Source of the DNA: Sphingobacterium phlebotomi
GTDB taxonomy: Bacteria; Bacteroidota; Bacteroidia; Sphingobacteriales; Sphingobacteriaceae
Direction of reading: 5' to 3'
Length of the DNA stretch: 64,000 nt
Assembly: GCF_008180195.1 (NCBI RefSeq)
Contig: NZ_VTAV01000002.1
Span: forward strand, 186,001-250,000
Both the position numbers and the translations under genes were made by a program. Within the stretch, counting starts at the first letter, position 1. Every line of letters begins with the position of its first letter. Positions 45,556 through 54,389 of this stretch are shown in pieces. The notes beneath the pieces are model-generated. The model ran no database searches, had not been told where the DNA came from, and worked only from the letters and a program-made list of their open reading frames with translations.

Positions 45556-45768
45556 ATGACGAAATATTTTATCTTTAATATAGTTTTGAATCTGGCCATT
45601 GCTTTTTTGGTATACAGTGGCATCATGTCCTTTCAATCCGGAAACCATCTTTTTTTATTCATCTCCATAGCTTTGCTCGTGGTGTTGATTTACCTAAAAA
45701 TGGTCTTATTAAAGGTCGTGAAGAAAAGTGTTCGGGAGGGAAAACAACAACCAAAAAGAAAAAAATAG
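45556..45768 (+). CDS. Hypothetical small membrane protein, 70 aa
   Basis: Two hydrophobic segments (about 5-24 and 30-50) are followed by a strongly basic tail (K-K-S-V-R-E-G-K-Q-Q-P-K-R-K-K). No family is recognised. The basic end should face the cytoplasm. It is 2 bp downstream of the previous membrane protein and its stop codon borders a bidirectional terminator. Confidence 0.6.
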   Translation: MTKYFIFNIVLNLAIAFLVYSGIMSFQSGNHLFLFISIALLVVLIYLKMVLLKVVKKSVREGKQQPKRKK

Positions 45769-45790
45769 AGACGCAACACGTTGCGTCTCT
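45767..45790. terminator. Bidirectional terminator between the 45556 gene and gcvT
   Basis: AGAGACGCAA / TTGCGTCTCT form a perfect 10-bp stem around a CACG loop. It lies at the 3' ends of two convergent genes, although the T-tracts are short. Confidence 0.65.
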
Positions 45791-45811
45791 ATAAATGTTA
45801 TAATAAAATCT

Positions 45812-46894
45812 CTATTTCACAAAAGGAGGTTTTTTAACGACGGCTTTTATCGCTTGATTTCGGATGGATATATATATGTCCGTTCCTTCTTTAGCAAAGG
45901 CTGTGTCTACGTAACCTAAACCAATCGACTTTTTCAACGTTGGCGATTGTGTACCAGAGGTTACACGCCCGATTTTATTACCTTCTGCATCAACAATTTG
46001 ATAATCATGACGAGGAATACCTCGTTCCAGCATTTCAAAACCTATTAATTTCTGAGAAACACCGCTTTCTTTTTCGGCTTTTAAGTTCTCACAGTTCACA
46101 AAATCACTGGTGAATTTTGTCACCCAACCTAGGCCTGCGGCGAAAGGGGATGTGTTATCATCAATATCGTTTCCATACAAGCAAAAACCCATTTCTAAAC
46201 GCAGTGTATCGCGCGCGCCAAGACCGATAGGTTTGATGCCATATGCCGCACCCGCTTCAAAGATTGCATCCCATACGTTCTTAGCATCTTCGTTAGCCAC
46301 GTAGATTTCAAATCCACCAGCACCAGTATAACCTGTAGCTGATACCAGTACGTTAGCTACGCCGGCGAATGTACCTTTTTTAAACGTATAGTATTCCATC
46401 TCTGCTAGTTCAATATCGGTCAGCGATTGTAAGGCTTCGGCGGCTTTAGGCCCTTGAACCGCAAGTAACGAAGTCTTATCAGAAATGTCTTTCATTTCCA
46501 CGCCATATGTGTTGTATGCGTTGATCCAGTTCCAATCTTTTTCTGTATTGGATGCATTTACAACTAACAAATAAGTCTGTTCATCAATGCGGTAGGTTAG
46601 AAAATCGTCTACAATTCCGCCTGTTTCGTTTGGTATATAAGCATATTGTATCTTGCCGTCGTATAGCTTAGAAACATCATTTGATGATATTTTTTGAATC
46701 AAATCCATCGCTTTTTCGCCTTTCAGGATAAATTCGCCCATGTGGCTCACATCAAAGACACCCACTGCCTTACGAACAGTTTCATGCTCATCGTTGATTC
46801 CTGAATATTGAACTGGCATATTGAATCCCGCAAAAGGTACCATTTTAGCACCAAGAGCTATATGGTGCTCAGCTAACGCAACATTTCTAATCAT
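45812..46894 (-). CDS. gcvT: Glycine cleavage system aminomethyltransferase (T protein)
   Basis: 360 residues, standard for GcvT. Recognisable blocks include [14 protein letters not shown] near 18, V-F-D-V-S-H-M-G-E near 46, and [14 protein letters not shown] near 186. The T protein releases ammonia and passes the one-carbon unit from aminomethyl-lipoyl H protein to tetrahydrofolate. gcvP is in the same window 13 kb away on the opposite strand; gcvH is not present here. Upstream, on the same strand, is an RluA-type synthase with a 40-bp gap. Confidence 0.96.
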   Translation of the reverse strand: MIRNVALAEHHIALGAKMVPFAGFNMPVQYSGINDEHETVRKAVGVFDVSHMGEFILKGEKAMDLIQKISSNDVSKLYDGKIQYAYIPNETGGIVDDFLTYRIDEQTYLLVVNASNTEKDWNWINAYNTYGVEMKDISDKTSLLAVQGPKAAEALQSLTDIELAEMEYYTFKKGTFAGVANVLVSATGYTGAGGFEIYVANEDAKNVWDAIFEAGAAYGIKPIGLGARDTLRLEMGFCLYGNDIDDNTSPFAAGLGWVTKFTSDFVNCENLKAEKESGVSQKLIGFEMLERGIPRHDYQIVDAEGNKIGRVTSGTQSPTLKKSIGLGYVDTAFAKEGTDIYISIRNQAIKAVVKKPPFVK

Positions 46895-46934
46895 AGTGTT
46901 CTAAATTTCCCCAAATTTAGGTAAAAAAGACTAT

Positions 46935-47612
46935 CTATAGTGCTAAAATTTGTCTTACACGGATGAATTCCGGCAGCAGAGGTGCTTCGATATTAATTTC
47001 TTCTCGGGTCCGTGGGTGTTTAAAGGTTAATTTCCGTGCATGGAGCATCATCGTGTCCATGGCAAATTGCTCTTTCCAAAGTTTGTTTTGTTTATTGCAG
47101 CCGTAAGGTCTATCGGCTAGGATGGGATGGAAAATATGGGCGAGGTGTTTGCGGATTTGGTGCATCCTACCCGTTTCGGGTCTTACTTCCACTAATGAGT
47201 ATCTAGAAGTAGGATGCTTTCCAAAAGGGAGATTAATCTCCGTACGGGATAAGGTTCGGTAGTGCGTAGTGGCATCTTGTAAGATGCCGTTTTCCTTGCG
47301 GAGAGGGTAATCAATTTTTCCATCGTCATCGGTATAACCTCGCACAATAGCCCAATATATTTTTGTTACATCTCTGTCGGCAAAGAGTTGTTGTATAAGC
47401 AAGTCCATTTCCTTGTTTCGAGCGAAGATCAGGATGCCACCGGTCTTGCGATCTAAACGATGGGCTGGATATACGGTTTGTTGTATCTGATCTCGCAGGA
47501 GCTGTAATGCAAATTCGGAGGCATCCGCAGCAATGGAGGACCTATGCACCAATAAACCATGTGGTTTATTAATGGCAATTAAATCTTCATCTTGGTATAG
47601 AATATCCAGCAT
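46935..47612 (-). CDS. RluA-family pseudouridine synthase
   Basis: 225 residues with the family motif H-R-L-D-R-K-T-G-G (near 52), where the Asp is catalytic, and I-R-K-H-L-A-H (near 152) in the second conserved block. There is no S4 domain, as in TruC-type members that modify tRNA Asp at position 65; rRNA targets are also possible. It overlaps the stop codon of the upstream DUF4359-like gene, so the two are probably translated from one mRNA. Confidence 0.9.
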   Translation of the reverse strand: MLDILYQDEDLIAINKPHGLLVHRSSIAADASEFALQLLRDQIQQTVYPAHRLDRKTGGILIFARNKEMDLLIQQLFADRDVTKIYWAIVRGYTDDDGKIDYPLRKENGILQDATTHYRTLSRTEINLPFGKHPTSRYSLVEVRPETGRMHQIRKHLAHIFHPILADRPYGCNKQNKLWKEQFAMDTMMLHARKLTFKHPRTREEINIEAPLLPEFIRVRQILAL

Positions 47613-47986
47613 TATAGCCCCTCTTTTATCATTTTGGCTATTTCGGCAGCTTTTTCATCTATCTTGGGGCTAAGCCAGATCGTGCCAAACGCTCCACCCC
47701 CGATTGTGCTTTCGTGGTGGCCCACACCAATTTTCGTCAGGGAAAAAAGGTAGTAGTTTTCGACTTTTACATGGTTTTGCATGAATTGGTCGATCAAGGT
47801 ATTTCCAAAAAGCTGTATACCAAAATCCACTGCCTGTTCGTTTTGTTTTCCCGCTTGTTGTTTAAGAAGCATTATCGCTTTTTCTCTTACTATCTTTTCG
47901 TGCTGCTCCTGTTTTGGATTGCTGAAAAAAGCAATAAGCATGAGTACAATCATGCTTAGGGCAAATATTCTTGTTTTGCTCATCAT
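47612..47986 (-). CDS. DUF4359-like small membrane-anchored protein
   Basis: About 124 residues from the ATG at 47986 (or 47983). One N-terminal hydrophobic segment is followed by a soluble domain with F-S-N-P-K near residue 25, N-Y-Y-L-F-S-L and G-I-G-x-x-G-x-F-G-x-I-W near the end. This pattern resembles DUF4359 proteins, of unknown function. The protein is probably an inner-membrane-anchored or secreted domain. It overlaps the RluA-type gene by one base. Confidence 0.6.
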   Translation of the reverse strand: MMSKTRIFALSMIVLMLIAFFSNPKQEQHEKIVREKAIMLLKQQAGKQNEQAVDFGIQLFGNTLIDQFMQNHVKVENYYLFSLTKIGVGHHESTIGGGAFGTIWLSPKIDEKAAEIAKMIKEGL

Positions 47987-48004
47987 AAAGTACAAAAATA
48001 GCGA

Positions 48005-48487
48005 TTAGTGCGCAATGATTCCTATTATCCACTCACCAAAGACCCATAAGAGATAAAAAAGTAATATACACAGGGCAAGCAGCATGAGAAATAGAACAGT
48101 CAATATCCCCTTCGCGCTTCCTTGATGCTTACCCTCGTTATAATGCTCCCTTAATATTTTGATGTTGCGCTGATTGGCTTTGTAAAAGAAATCGAGGATG
48201 TTCCCCAAAATAGGAATAGAACCGATAACAGCATCGAATATGGTATTTAGCAGCATTTTGGTTGCCGCTTTAGAACTTACGCCGTTTCGGAACATCACCA
48301 GAACTAACAAAACGGATGTTGCAAAGGTGATCGTTTGCCCAAGGATAGGAAAAAAATTCAGTAAAGGGTCAAGCCCGAAACGAAACCCACCTATATTGAA
48401 TTTGTTATCTAATAGGGTGGAGACCCGCTCCACCCATCTTAGTTCTCGTATTCTTTTGTCTTTGTCGAACGATAACTTATTGTTCAT
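48005..48487 (-). CDS. DUF4112 family membrane protein
   Basis: 160 residues from the ATG at 48487 (M-N-N-K-L-S). The frame is open for another 91 codons upstream, but that stretch lies within the SIMPL gene and is a shadow. The protein matches DUF4112: W-V-E-R-V-S-T-L-L-D near 18, R-F-G-L-D-P-L-L-N-F-F-P-I-L-G near 36, and later D-A-V-I-G-S-I-P-I-L-G-N-I-L-D-F-F near 82, plus a C-terminal membrane segment. Function is unknown. Confidence 0.85.
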   Translation of the reverse strand: MNNKLSFDKDKRIRELRWVERVSTLLDNKFNIGGFRFGLDPLLNFFPILGQTITFATSVLLVLVMFRNGVSSKAATKMLLNTIFDAVIGSIPILGNILDFFYKANQRNIKILREHYNEGKHQGSAKGILTVLFLMLLALCILLFYLLWVFGEWIIGIIAH

Positions 48488-48503
48488 ATTAACGTTGCAG
48501 GCT

Positions 48504-49232
48504 TTATAAAAGCTCGAAGATACCATCGATGTTACAGGTGAGCTTAATCGGGCGTACGTTGATATCAAGGCTTTCTCCTTGTGCCGAAGCAGCATCTCCC
48601 ATTTCTGCTTTTGCTGACATGGCGTACATACGTGGCGTTGGCAAAATATCGTTCCAGCCAAACGAACTGTTGTCATTAATGGCAAGTACTTTTCCAATTT
48701 TGTCTCCAGTAGCCGTAGCGATGATCTCTGCATTGGCACGAGCATCCTGTACTGCTGCAACTTTCAACTCTTTCTCAATTTGGCGCTTTTGAGAGTGATC
48801 GTAACCGTTTATCGAAGTGCTTTGTATACCTTTAGGATCCACTTGATCCAACATGGTGTTCAGCCCGTTGAGATTAGACACTTTGATCCTATATTGTTTT
48901 GCCTGTAGCAACTGCTTGTTTTCTTTTTTCTTCGAACTGTCATAATTATAGCTATAAATGTTTTGGATGTTGAAATCTTCTTTTTTAACCCCGATAGCCA
49001 ATGCAGCATCATAAAGTTGCTTTTCCAGTGTTTCGATAGTGACTTTATTTTTGATGTTACCATCGACAAAGTATTCCTTTAATGAAACGGAAATATAAAC
49101 AATATCAGGCGTTACCTCTTTTTCAGCATAACCTCTCGTGGAGACTCTTCTACTGGATTCGAAATTGTTTGTTTGTGCGTTGGACATGGATAACATACAG
49201 ACTGCTAAAATTAAACCGATTATTTTTTTCAT
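48504..49232 (-). CDS. SIMPL-domain (DUF541) secreted protein
   Basis: 242 residues with a Sec signal peptide (M-K-K-I-I ... S-N-A-Q). The mature part contains the SIMPL/DUF541 features: V-S-T-R-G-Y-A-E-K-E-V-T-P-D near 29, N-I-Q-N-I-Y near 104, and A-V-Q-D-A-R-A-N-A-E near 165. SIMPL proteins are periplasmic or outer-membrane-associated, with a poorly known role in stress. The DUF4112 gene follows on the same strand with a 16-bp gap. Confidence 0.88.
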   Translation of the reverse strand: MKKIIGLILAVCMLSMSNAQTNNFESSRRVSTRGYAEKEVTPDIVYISVSLKEYFVDGNIKNKVTIETLEKQLYDAALAIGVKKEDFNIQNIYSYNYDSSKKKENKQLLQAKQYRIKVSNLNGLNTMLDQVDPKGIQSTSINGYDHSQKRQIEKELKVAAVQDARANAEIIATATGDKIGKVLAINDNSSFGWNDILPTPRMYAMSAKAEMGDAASAQGESLDINVRPIKLTCNIDGIFELL

Positions 49233-49344
49233 TTTCTTTATTTTTACTGTTACTAATACAAAATTGCATGCGTATTGTTTGACGGTTCAAGCTGCTTTTC
49301 GTTTAAAATTGAAAAAAATTAAAGAGACATTAAAAATTATTTTA

Positions 49345-49352
49345 TACCTTTA
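49345..49352 (+). promoter_or_regulatory. Possible -7 box of the cold-shock gene
   Basis: TACCTTTA is one mismatch from TAnnTTTG, about 30 bp upstream of the ATG. This implies a short leader, unlike the long thermosensing leaders of Escherichia coli cspA. Confidence 0.35.
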
Positions 49353-49382
49353 GAGACAATACATTAATAATATAATACAATA

Positions 49383-49574
49383 ATGCAAGAAGGTGTAGTA
49401 AAATTCTTTAATGAAGCCAAAGGTTTCGGTTTCATTGTTCCTAACTCTGGCGAGAGTGAAATTTTTGTTCACGTGTCAGGACTAGTAGACAAAGTTCGTG
49501 AGAACGATCATGTATCTTACGAAGTTGAACAAGGCCGTAAAGGTCTCAATGCGGTAAATGTAAAGCTTATCTAA
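49383..49574 (+). CDS. Cold-shock domain protein (CspA family)
   Basis: 63 residues forming one cold-shock domain. Both nucleic-acid-binding motifs are visible: RNP1 as K-G-F-G-F-I (near residue 13) and RNP2 as I-F-V-H-V-S (near 26). It should bind single-stranded RNA or DNA and melt structure in mRNA, in the cytoplasm. The gene is monocistronic, with a -7-like box about 30 bp upstream and a clear terminator downstream. Confidence 0.95.
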   Translation: MQEGVVKFFNEAKGFGFIVPNSGESEIFVHVSGLVDKVRENDHVSYEVEQGRKGLNAVNVKLI

Positions 49575-49603
49575 TTTAGATTTCAAATATATTTATTGTG
49601 AAG

Positions 49604-49639
49604 AGCTGTTTTCCGAAGAGGGAAACAGCTTCTTTTTTT
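49604..49639 (+). terminator. Terminator after the cold-shock gene
   Basis: AGCTGTTTTCC pairs with GGGAAACAGCT (one G-U pair), followed by TCTTTTTTT. Confidence 0.8.
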
Positions 49640-49653
49640 GTATTTATTATAGC

Positions 49654-49691
49654 AAAAAGCCAGACGCTATTTTTTTTGTGTCTGGCTTTTT
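49654..49691 (-). terminator. Terminator after the DUF805 gene
   Basis: AAAAAGCCAGAC (49654-49665) pairs with GTCTGGCTTTTT (49680-49691). On the minus strand the stem is followed by T-rich sequence; it may also back up the cold-shock terminator. Confidence 0.7.
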
Positions 49692-49694
49692 TAT

Positions 49695-50141
49695 TTATGT
49701 GTTAGGATTGTTCGTAAATGGATTGCTTTCTGGTGTTGGTGGGAAGTTGCTAAATGGATTAGGGCCGTCACCACTTTCTTTCGGATCTGGACCAAATTCA
49801 TTCGGACCTTTGTCGCCTTCTTTGATCATCAGATAAAGGAAATATAAGTTGACAAGCGGGATAAAGGCAAATACAATGTGCCATGTAGGGCTCCCTGTAT
49901 CGTGAAGGCGGCGGACAGCCACCGCTAGATTGGGAATAAGAAATCCAAGGGAGACAAGTCCCATAATACCGTATACCAATCCGCCCAAAATAGAGCTGAT
50001 ATACGAAAGGATACCGCCTACTATACTGAGCGCAACATAGATTAACCAAACAAATAAAACGAACATCCAGAATTCTTTTCTGCGTGCCCGGCCATCGAAA
50101 TTAGCATAGTTTTCTTTTAATGTTTTCAGAAACCAGTCCAT
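49695..50141 (-). CDS. DUF805 family membrane protein
   Basis: 148 residues from the ATG at 50141 (M-D-W-F-L-K); the open frame upstream would add a stretch without DUF805 character. Hallmarks are N-Y-A-N-F-D-G-R-A-R-R-K-E-F-W near residue 11 and V-R-R-L-H-D-T-G near 79, with three to four membrane segments. The last 40 residues form a Pro/Asn/Gly-rich tail, longer than in simple DUF805 proteins. Function is unknown. It is downstream of recO on the same strand, but the 87-bp gap allows an independent promoter. Confidence 0.88.
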   Translation of the reverse strand: MDWFLKTLKENYANFDGRARRKEFWMFVLFVWLIYVALSIVGGILSYISSILGGLVYGIMGLVSLGFLIPNLAVAVRRLHDTGSPTWHIVFAFIPLVNLYFLYLMIKEGDKGPNEFGPDPKESGDGPNPFSNFPPTPESNPFTNNPNT

Positions 50142-50228
50142 AACAGTAGATTTAAGTAAAGTAAATAAGTAAACAAATTTTATTTTTGCTGTCTTAAAAA
50201 TAGCAATAAAAATGTTACATAGAAACAT

Positions 50229-50954
50229 TTAGTTAAATATTTCTTCCAAAATGTACAAGGAATTTACTTGGCCGAAGTTCTCTGTATGCAATCTATAGAA
50301 CTCTAATACTTTTTCTAGAAGATACTTTCTATCATCCTTTCTCATCTTGATGCGGTGTGATTCTTCGAAATCAGTTTGTAACAATTGGATAAAAATGGAA
50401 GTATGCGGTTCCTGTAATACATGGCCGTGTGCGGGAAGATTGTTACCAAATACACCCTCCAAAAGATTAAAGTATGGGTATTTCTGATTAGGATGATGCA
50501 GCGGCAAAAAACCAAGGAATCGGCTTAGCTTAATAAGGAAAATCAAATGAAAATTTGATAAACGTTGATCCGTTTCATCCAGCCATATAATCGATTGCTG
50601 TATGAAGTTAAAGAGAAAAGCGTCTGGCGATTGGTGACGAAGCACCTTATATAGTATTTCGTTCAAAAATATCGCTATTGATCCTTTCGTGATGTCGAGA
50701 GGTATTTCCTTTAATAGGGGGTATGGGTGTGCTTCCTTGATACGTTGCAGCCCATTGTTCTCCTTATAATAAACAACGAGGTCCAGGAGGTGTAAAGGTT
50801 GGAAGAGGTTTGCTGGAATCCGCGCTTTGGGCTTCCTTGCTCCGTTTATGAGGTAAGACTGCATGCCGAACGTTTCTGTAAAAATATGAACTACAATACT
50901 GTTGTCTGCATAGCTGGTAGTCTTGAGGGCGATTCCTTGCGTTTTATGAAGCAT
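50229..50954 (-). CDS. recO: DNA repair protein RecO
   Basis: 241 residues from the ATG at 50954 (M-L-H-K-T-Q-G-I). The N-terminal OB-fold begins with G-I-A-L-K-T-T-S-Y-A-D-N-S near 7 and continues G-M-Q-S-Y-L-I-N-G-A-R near 30. The rest is the helical region typical of RecO; the zinc-binding Cys residues seen in some members are not evident. RecO loads RecA onto SSB-coated DNA with RecR in recombinational repair. A TATATTTG box lies just upstream. Confidence 0.92.
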   Translation of the reverse strand: MLHKTQGIALKTTSYADNSIVVHIFTETFGMQSYLINGARKPKARIPANLFQPLHLLDLVVYYKENNGLQRIKEAHPYPLLKEIPLDITKGSIAIFLNEILYKVLRHQSPDAFLFNFIQQSIIWLDETDQRLSNFHLIFLIKLSRFLGFLPLHHPNQKYPYFNLLEGVFGNNLPAHGHVLQEPHTSIFIQLLQTDFEESHRIKMRKDDRKYLLEKVLEFYRLHTENFGQVNSLYILEEIFN

Positions 50955-50972
50955 GTCGTATCCAAAAAAAAA

Positions 50973-50980
50973 CAAATATA
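50973..50980 (-). promoter_or_regulatory. -7 box of recO
   Basis: On the minus strand TATATTTG matches TAnnTTTG, 18 bases upstream of the recO ATG at 50954. Confidence 0.4.
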
Positions 50981-51054
50981 CAAAAGGAAAAGTTACCCTT
51001 ACCAGAAAAACGTAATGTGAATTGTGGAAAACTAAAAATTATTCTTCTAATTGC

Positions 51055-51085
51055 TTGCAATTCAAAAAAGAAATATGGATATTTG
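51055..51085 (+). promoter_or_regulatory. Promoter of the rpmB-rpmG-DUF4295 operon
   Basis: TTG at 51055-51057, a 20-bp spacer and GATATTTG at 51078-51085 (one mismatch to TAnnTTTG), with a leader of about 45 bases before rpmB. Confidence 0.45.
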
Positions 51086-51138
51086 CAAACTCTTTGTGAA
51101 AAGAGCGATTGGAGAAACAACATTAAAAATCAAATATC

Positions 51139-51372
51139 ATGTCAAGAATTTGTGATTTAACAGGCAAGGCGGCATTAACAGGGAATAACGTTTCACACTC
51201 AAACGTTAAAACTAAACGTAAGTTTTATCCTAATTTACAAACTAAACGTTTTTACATCCCAGAAGAAGATCGTTGGATTACGCTAAAAGTATCTACTTCA
51301 GCAATCAAGACGATTAACAAAAAAGGAATTACAGCAGTAATCGATAAATTTATCAAAAAAGGATCTATTTAA
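51139..51372 (+). CDS. rpmB: 50S ribosomal protein L28
   Basis: 77 residues. The N-terminus C-D-L-T-G-K-A-A-L-T-G-N-N-V-S-H-S is the L28 signature, followed by R-K-F-Y-P-N-L-Q and W-I-T-L-K-V-S-T-S-A-I-K-T-I-N. L28 is a structural component of the large ribosomal subunit. It heads a compact operon with rpmG and a DUF4295 gene, and ftsY follows, an arrangement conserved in Bacteroidota. Confidence 0.97.
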   Translation: MSRICDLTGKAALTGNNVSHSNVKTKRKFYPNLQTKRFYIPEEDRWITLKVSTSAIKTINKKGITAVIDKFIKKGSI

Positions 51373-51438
51373 TCATTACCGCCTGTTATCAAAATATTCA
51401 TGAAATCTAATCCCTCGGGATTAAAATAAAGTAAAACA

Positions 51439-51621
51439 ATGGCAAAAAAGGGAAATAGGGTACAAGTAATCTTAGAGTGTACTGAGCACAAAGAAAGTGG
51501 TCTTCCGGGAATGTCTCGCTATATCACAACAAAGAACAAGAAAAATACGACAGAGCGTCTAGAATTGAAAAAATTCAATCCTGTGCTTAGAAAAGTAACT
51601 GTTCACAAAGAAATCAAGTAA
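51439..51621 (+). CDS. rpmG: 50S ribosomal protein L33
   Basis: 60 residues with the L33 pattern: [21 protein letters not shown] and R-L-E-L-K-K-F-N-P. Only one of the four zinc-ribbon Cys of zinc-type L33 is present, so it appears to be a Cys-poor, zinc-independent form. It is 66 bp after rpmB. Confidence 0.96.
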   Translation: MAKKGNRVQVILECTEHKESGLPGMSRYITTKNKKNTTERLELKKFNPVLRKVTVHKEIK

Positions 51622-51660
51622 TTAACGTTAGAGCATTAGCTCACTTAAAAATATAAGACA

Positions 51661-51822
51661 ATGGCAAAGAAATCGGTTGCATCGTTACAAAAAGGAGGCG
51701 GTAAAGAATTTACCAAGGTTGTCGTAACTACTAAGTCTGCCAAAACGGGAGCTTATACCTTCAAAGAAGGTATGGTTCACAACGACAAGGTAAAAGAGTT
51801 TGTAGCAGAAGCTGCAAAATAA
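51661..51822 (+). CDS. DUF4295 small protein, 53 aa
   Basis: 53 residues starting M-A-K-K-S-V-A-S-L-Q, a small basic protein found between rpmG and ftsY in Bacteroidota, identified here by position and by pattern. Its function is unknown; the ribosomal neighbours suggest association with the ribosome. Start and stop are clear (ATG 51661, TAA 51820-51822). It follows rpmG by 39 bp. Confidence 0.88.
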   Translation: MAKKSVASLQKGGGKEFTKVVVTTKSAKTGAYTFKEGMVHNDKVKEFVAEAAK

Positions 51823-51935
51823 GTTGCGCAGCAGCTATTCCTTTTTAAAGTTTTCTTTAAAAGACAAGAGAAGCCGTTTTGGTATGTACCGAAAGGGCTT
51901 TTTTAGTATATTTACCTATTACTTTTTTTTATTCC

Positions 51936-52898
51936 ATGGGATTATTTGATTTTTTTAAAAAGAAGCAGGAAACAGTAGAGGCACAAGAAGCTTTAGATAA
52001 AGGTTTGGAAAAAACCAAAGAAGGGTTTTTCTCAAAGATAACCAAAGCCGTTGTCGGTAAATCGACCATCGATGATGAAGTTTTAGATAATCTCGAAGAG
52101 GTGCTCGTGATGTCGGATGTTGGCGTAACGACAACCTTGAAGATTGTCGAACGTATCCAACAACGTGTTGCGCGCGATAAATACGTGGGCACGGAAGACT
52201 TAAATCGCTTACTCAAAGAAGAGATACAAGCACTGTTGGCGGAAAATAACAGTGACGACTTTGAAACATTTGAATATGGTGTGCACAAACCTTATGTGAT
52301 TATGGTCGTAGGCGTAAACGGTGTAGGAAAGACCACCACTATCGGTAAGCTTGCCCACCAGCTGAAAGAAGCGGGAAATAAGGTTGTATTGGGCGCTGCC
52401 GATACCTTCCGTGCTGCTGCTGTAGATCAGATTAAATTGTGGGGTGAACGTGTTGATGTGCGTGTTGTAGCCCAGCCGATGGGTTCGGATCCTGCTTCGG
52501 TTGCATACGATACGGTTAAATCGGCTGTAGCTAATGGCGATGATGTAGCCATTATTGATACAGCTGGACGCTTGCACAACAAAGTTGGCCTGATGAATGA
52601 GCTGACCAAAATCAAGAATGTGATGCAAAAGGTTGTGCCGGATGCTCCGCATGAAATCTTATTGGTACTAGATGCTTCAACGGGGCAAAATGCCATTGAA
52701 CAAGCGACCCAATTTACACAAGCGACTGACGTCAATGCTTTAGCGTTGACAAAACTAGATGGTACGGCAAAAGGTGGCGTAGTCATCGGTATTTCAGACC
52801 AGTTCAAGATTCCGGTAAAATATATTGGTGTGGGGGAGAAAATTGGCGATTTGCAATTATTTAATAAAAAGGATTTCGTCGATTCGTTGTTTAAATAA
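51936..52898 (+). CDS. ftsY: Signal recognition particle receptor FtsY
   Basis: 320 residues from the ATG at 51936 (M-G-L-F-D-F-F-K-K-K); the open frame upstream is leader. After a short N-terminal amphipathic and acidic region comes the NG domain: G-V-N-G-V-G-K-T-T-T-I-G-K near 131, D-T-F-R-A-A-A near 160, D-T-A-G-R near 208 and T-K-L-D-G-T-A-K-G-G near 267. FtsY docks SRP-ribosome complexes at the membrane using GTP. The short A domain is usual for this phylum. Confidence 0.96.
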   Translation: MGLFDFFKKKQETVEAQEALDKGLEKTKEGFFSKITKAVVGKSTIDDEVLDNLEEVLVMSDVGVTTTLKIVERIQQRVARDKYVGTEDLNRLLKEEIQALLAENNSDDFETFEYGVHKPYVIMVVGVNGVGKTTTIGKLAHQLKEAGNKVVLGAADTFRAAAVDQIKLWGERVDVRVVAQPMGSDPASVAYDTVKSAVANGDDVAIIDTAGRLHNKVGLMNELTKIKNVMQKVVPDAPHEILLVLDASTGQNAIEQATQFTQATDVNALALTKLDGTAKGGVVIGISDQFKIPVKYIGVGEKIGDLQLFNKKDFVDSLFK

Positions 52899-52947
52899 TT
52901 TTTGATTACACAAACGCTATGCATCCGTGTAATCTTAATGAATAGAA

Positions 52948-54282
52948 ATGAAAACAAAAAATAGAAAGGTTGCTCCTCAGGTGAGTCGGCCGAGGGTGAA
53001 TGTCGTGACGTTGGGATGCTCCAAGAATATCCACGATTCTGAAGTGTTAATGGGGCAGCTGAAAGGCAACCAAATGGAAGTTGTGCATGAAGCTTCCAAT
53101 ATACAGACAAATGATATTGTTGTCATTAATACCTGTGGTTTTATTGACAATGCAAAGCAAGAATCTATTGATACTATTTTACAATATTCGGCATTAAAGG
53201 AGGAAGGAAAGATAAACAAAGTTATCGTGACGGGCTGTTTATCCGAACGGTACAAACCAGAACTTCAATCTGAAATTTCGAACGTTGACGCCTATTTCGG
53301 AACAAATGACCTGCCAGAATTGCTGACGACAATTGGAGCAGACTATCGACATGAGCTATTAGGAGAGCGCCTGTTGTCCACGCCGGCTCATTTTTCTTAT
53401 TTCAAAATCGCAGAAGGTTGTAACCGTCCTTGCTCGTTTTGCGCTATCCCGTTGATGCGTGGTAAGCATGTATCTAAATCTATTGACGATTTAGTGAAAG
53501 AGGCGAGGTTTTTAGCTTCCAATGGAACGAAAGAACTGATCCTCATCGCGCAGGACCTGACCTACTACGGGTTGGATATTTATGGAAAACGTAATCTGGC
53601 GGATTTGTTACGCCATTTATCTGATGTAGAGGGCATAGAATGGATTCGCCTGCAGTATGCTTATCCATCAGGTTTTCCAATGGATATTTTGGATGCGATG
53701 AATGAGCGCTCGAATATCTGTAACTATCTGGATATGCCTTTACAGCACATTTCCGATGCTATGTTGAAATCGATGCGTCGTGGAACGACCAAACAGAAAC
53801 AAATTGACCTGGTCAATCAAATTCGGGATAAAGTGCCCGACATTGCCTTACGTACAACCTTAATATGCGGTTATCCGGGAGAGACTGAGCGAGATTTCAA
53901 TGAAATGTTGGAGTGGGTAGAAGAAACCCGATTTGACCGTTTGGGTTGTTTTACGTATTCGCACGAAGAAAAAACACATGCCCATACCTTAGTAGATGAT
54001 GTACCGCAAGAGGAGAAAGAATCGCGTGTGGAGCAAATCATGGAGGTACAACAGGGGATTTCGTACGAAATTAATCAGGAAAAAATCGGACAAACATTTA
54101 AAGTGCTTATTGATCGTGTGGATGGTGATTACTTCATTGGCCGTACGGAATATGATTCACCGGAAGTGGATAACGAAGTGGTGCTGGATGCGAAAACAGA
54201 TTACGCACGTATCGGTGATTTTGTGCAAGTAAGGGTAACCCGCGCGGAGGATTTTGATTTATACGGACAAGTGATTAAATAG
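52948..54282 (+). CDS. rimO: Ribosomal protein S12 methylthiotransferase
   Basis: 444 residues. The N-terminal UPF0004 domain has V-T-L-G-C-S-K-N near 20 and further Cys in N-T-C-G-F-I and V-T-G-C-L-S. The radical SAM cluster motif C-N-R-P-C-S-F-C is near 157, and a C-terminal TRAM domain covers about 380-442. Two iron-sulfur clusters add a methylthio group to the Asp at position 89 (E. coli numbering) of S12. It starts 49 bp after ftsY and is part of the translation-related block. Confidence 0.95.
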   Translation: MKTKNRKVAPQVSRPRVNVVTLGCSKNIHDSEVLMGQLKGNQMEVVHEASNIQTNDIVVINTCGFIDNAKQESIDTILQYSALKEEGKINKVIVTGCLSERYKPELQSEISNVDAYFGTNDLPELLTTIGADYRHELLGERLLSTPAHFSYFKIAEGCNRPCSFCAIPLMRGKHVSKSIDDLVKEARFLASNGTKELILIAQDLTYYGLDIYGKRNLADLLRHLSDVEGIEWIRLQYAYPSGFPMDILDAMNERSNICNYLDMPLQHISDAMLKSMRRGTTKQKQIDLVNQIRDKVPDIALRTTLICGYPGETERDFNEMLEWVEETRFDRLGCFTYSHEEKTHAHTLVDDVPQEEKESRVEQIMEVQQGISYEINQEKIGQTFKVLIDRVDGDYFIGRTEYDSPEVDNEVVLDAKTDYARIGDFVQVRVTRAEDFDLYGQVIK

Positions 54283-54389
54283 CCTTTCGTCAAACGTTTG
54301 CTATAATTTAGGTATCCCCGTGGTAGCTTCGTGCAAAATATGTAAATTGTCAGCCCGATTAGTACACTTTACGGGAGAGATAACATTAC

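Noticed and set aside
48488..48760. N-terminal extension of the DUF4112 frame
   Set aside because: Lies wholly inside the SIMPL gene and has no family character; start placed at 48487.
49353..49382. Long thermosensor leader of the cold-shock gene
   Set aside because: The likely promoter lies about 30 bases from the ATG, leaving no room for such a structure.
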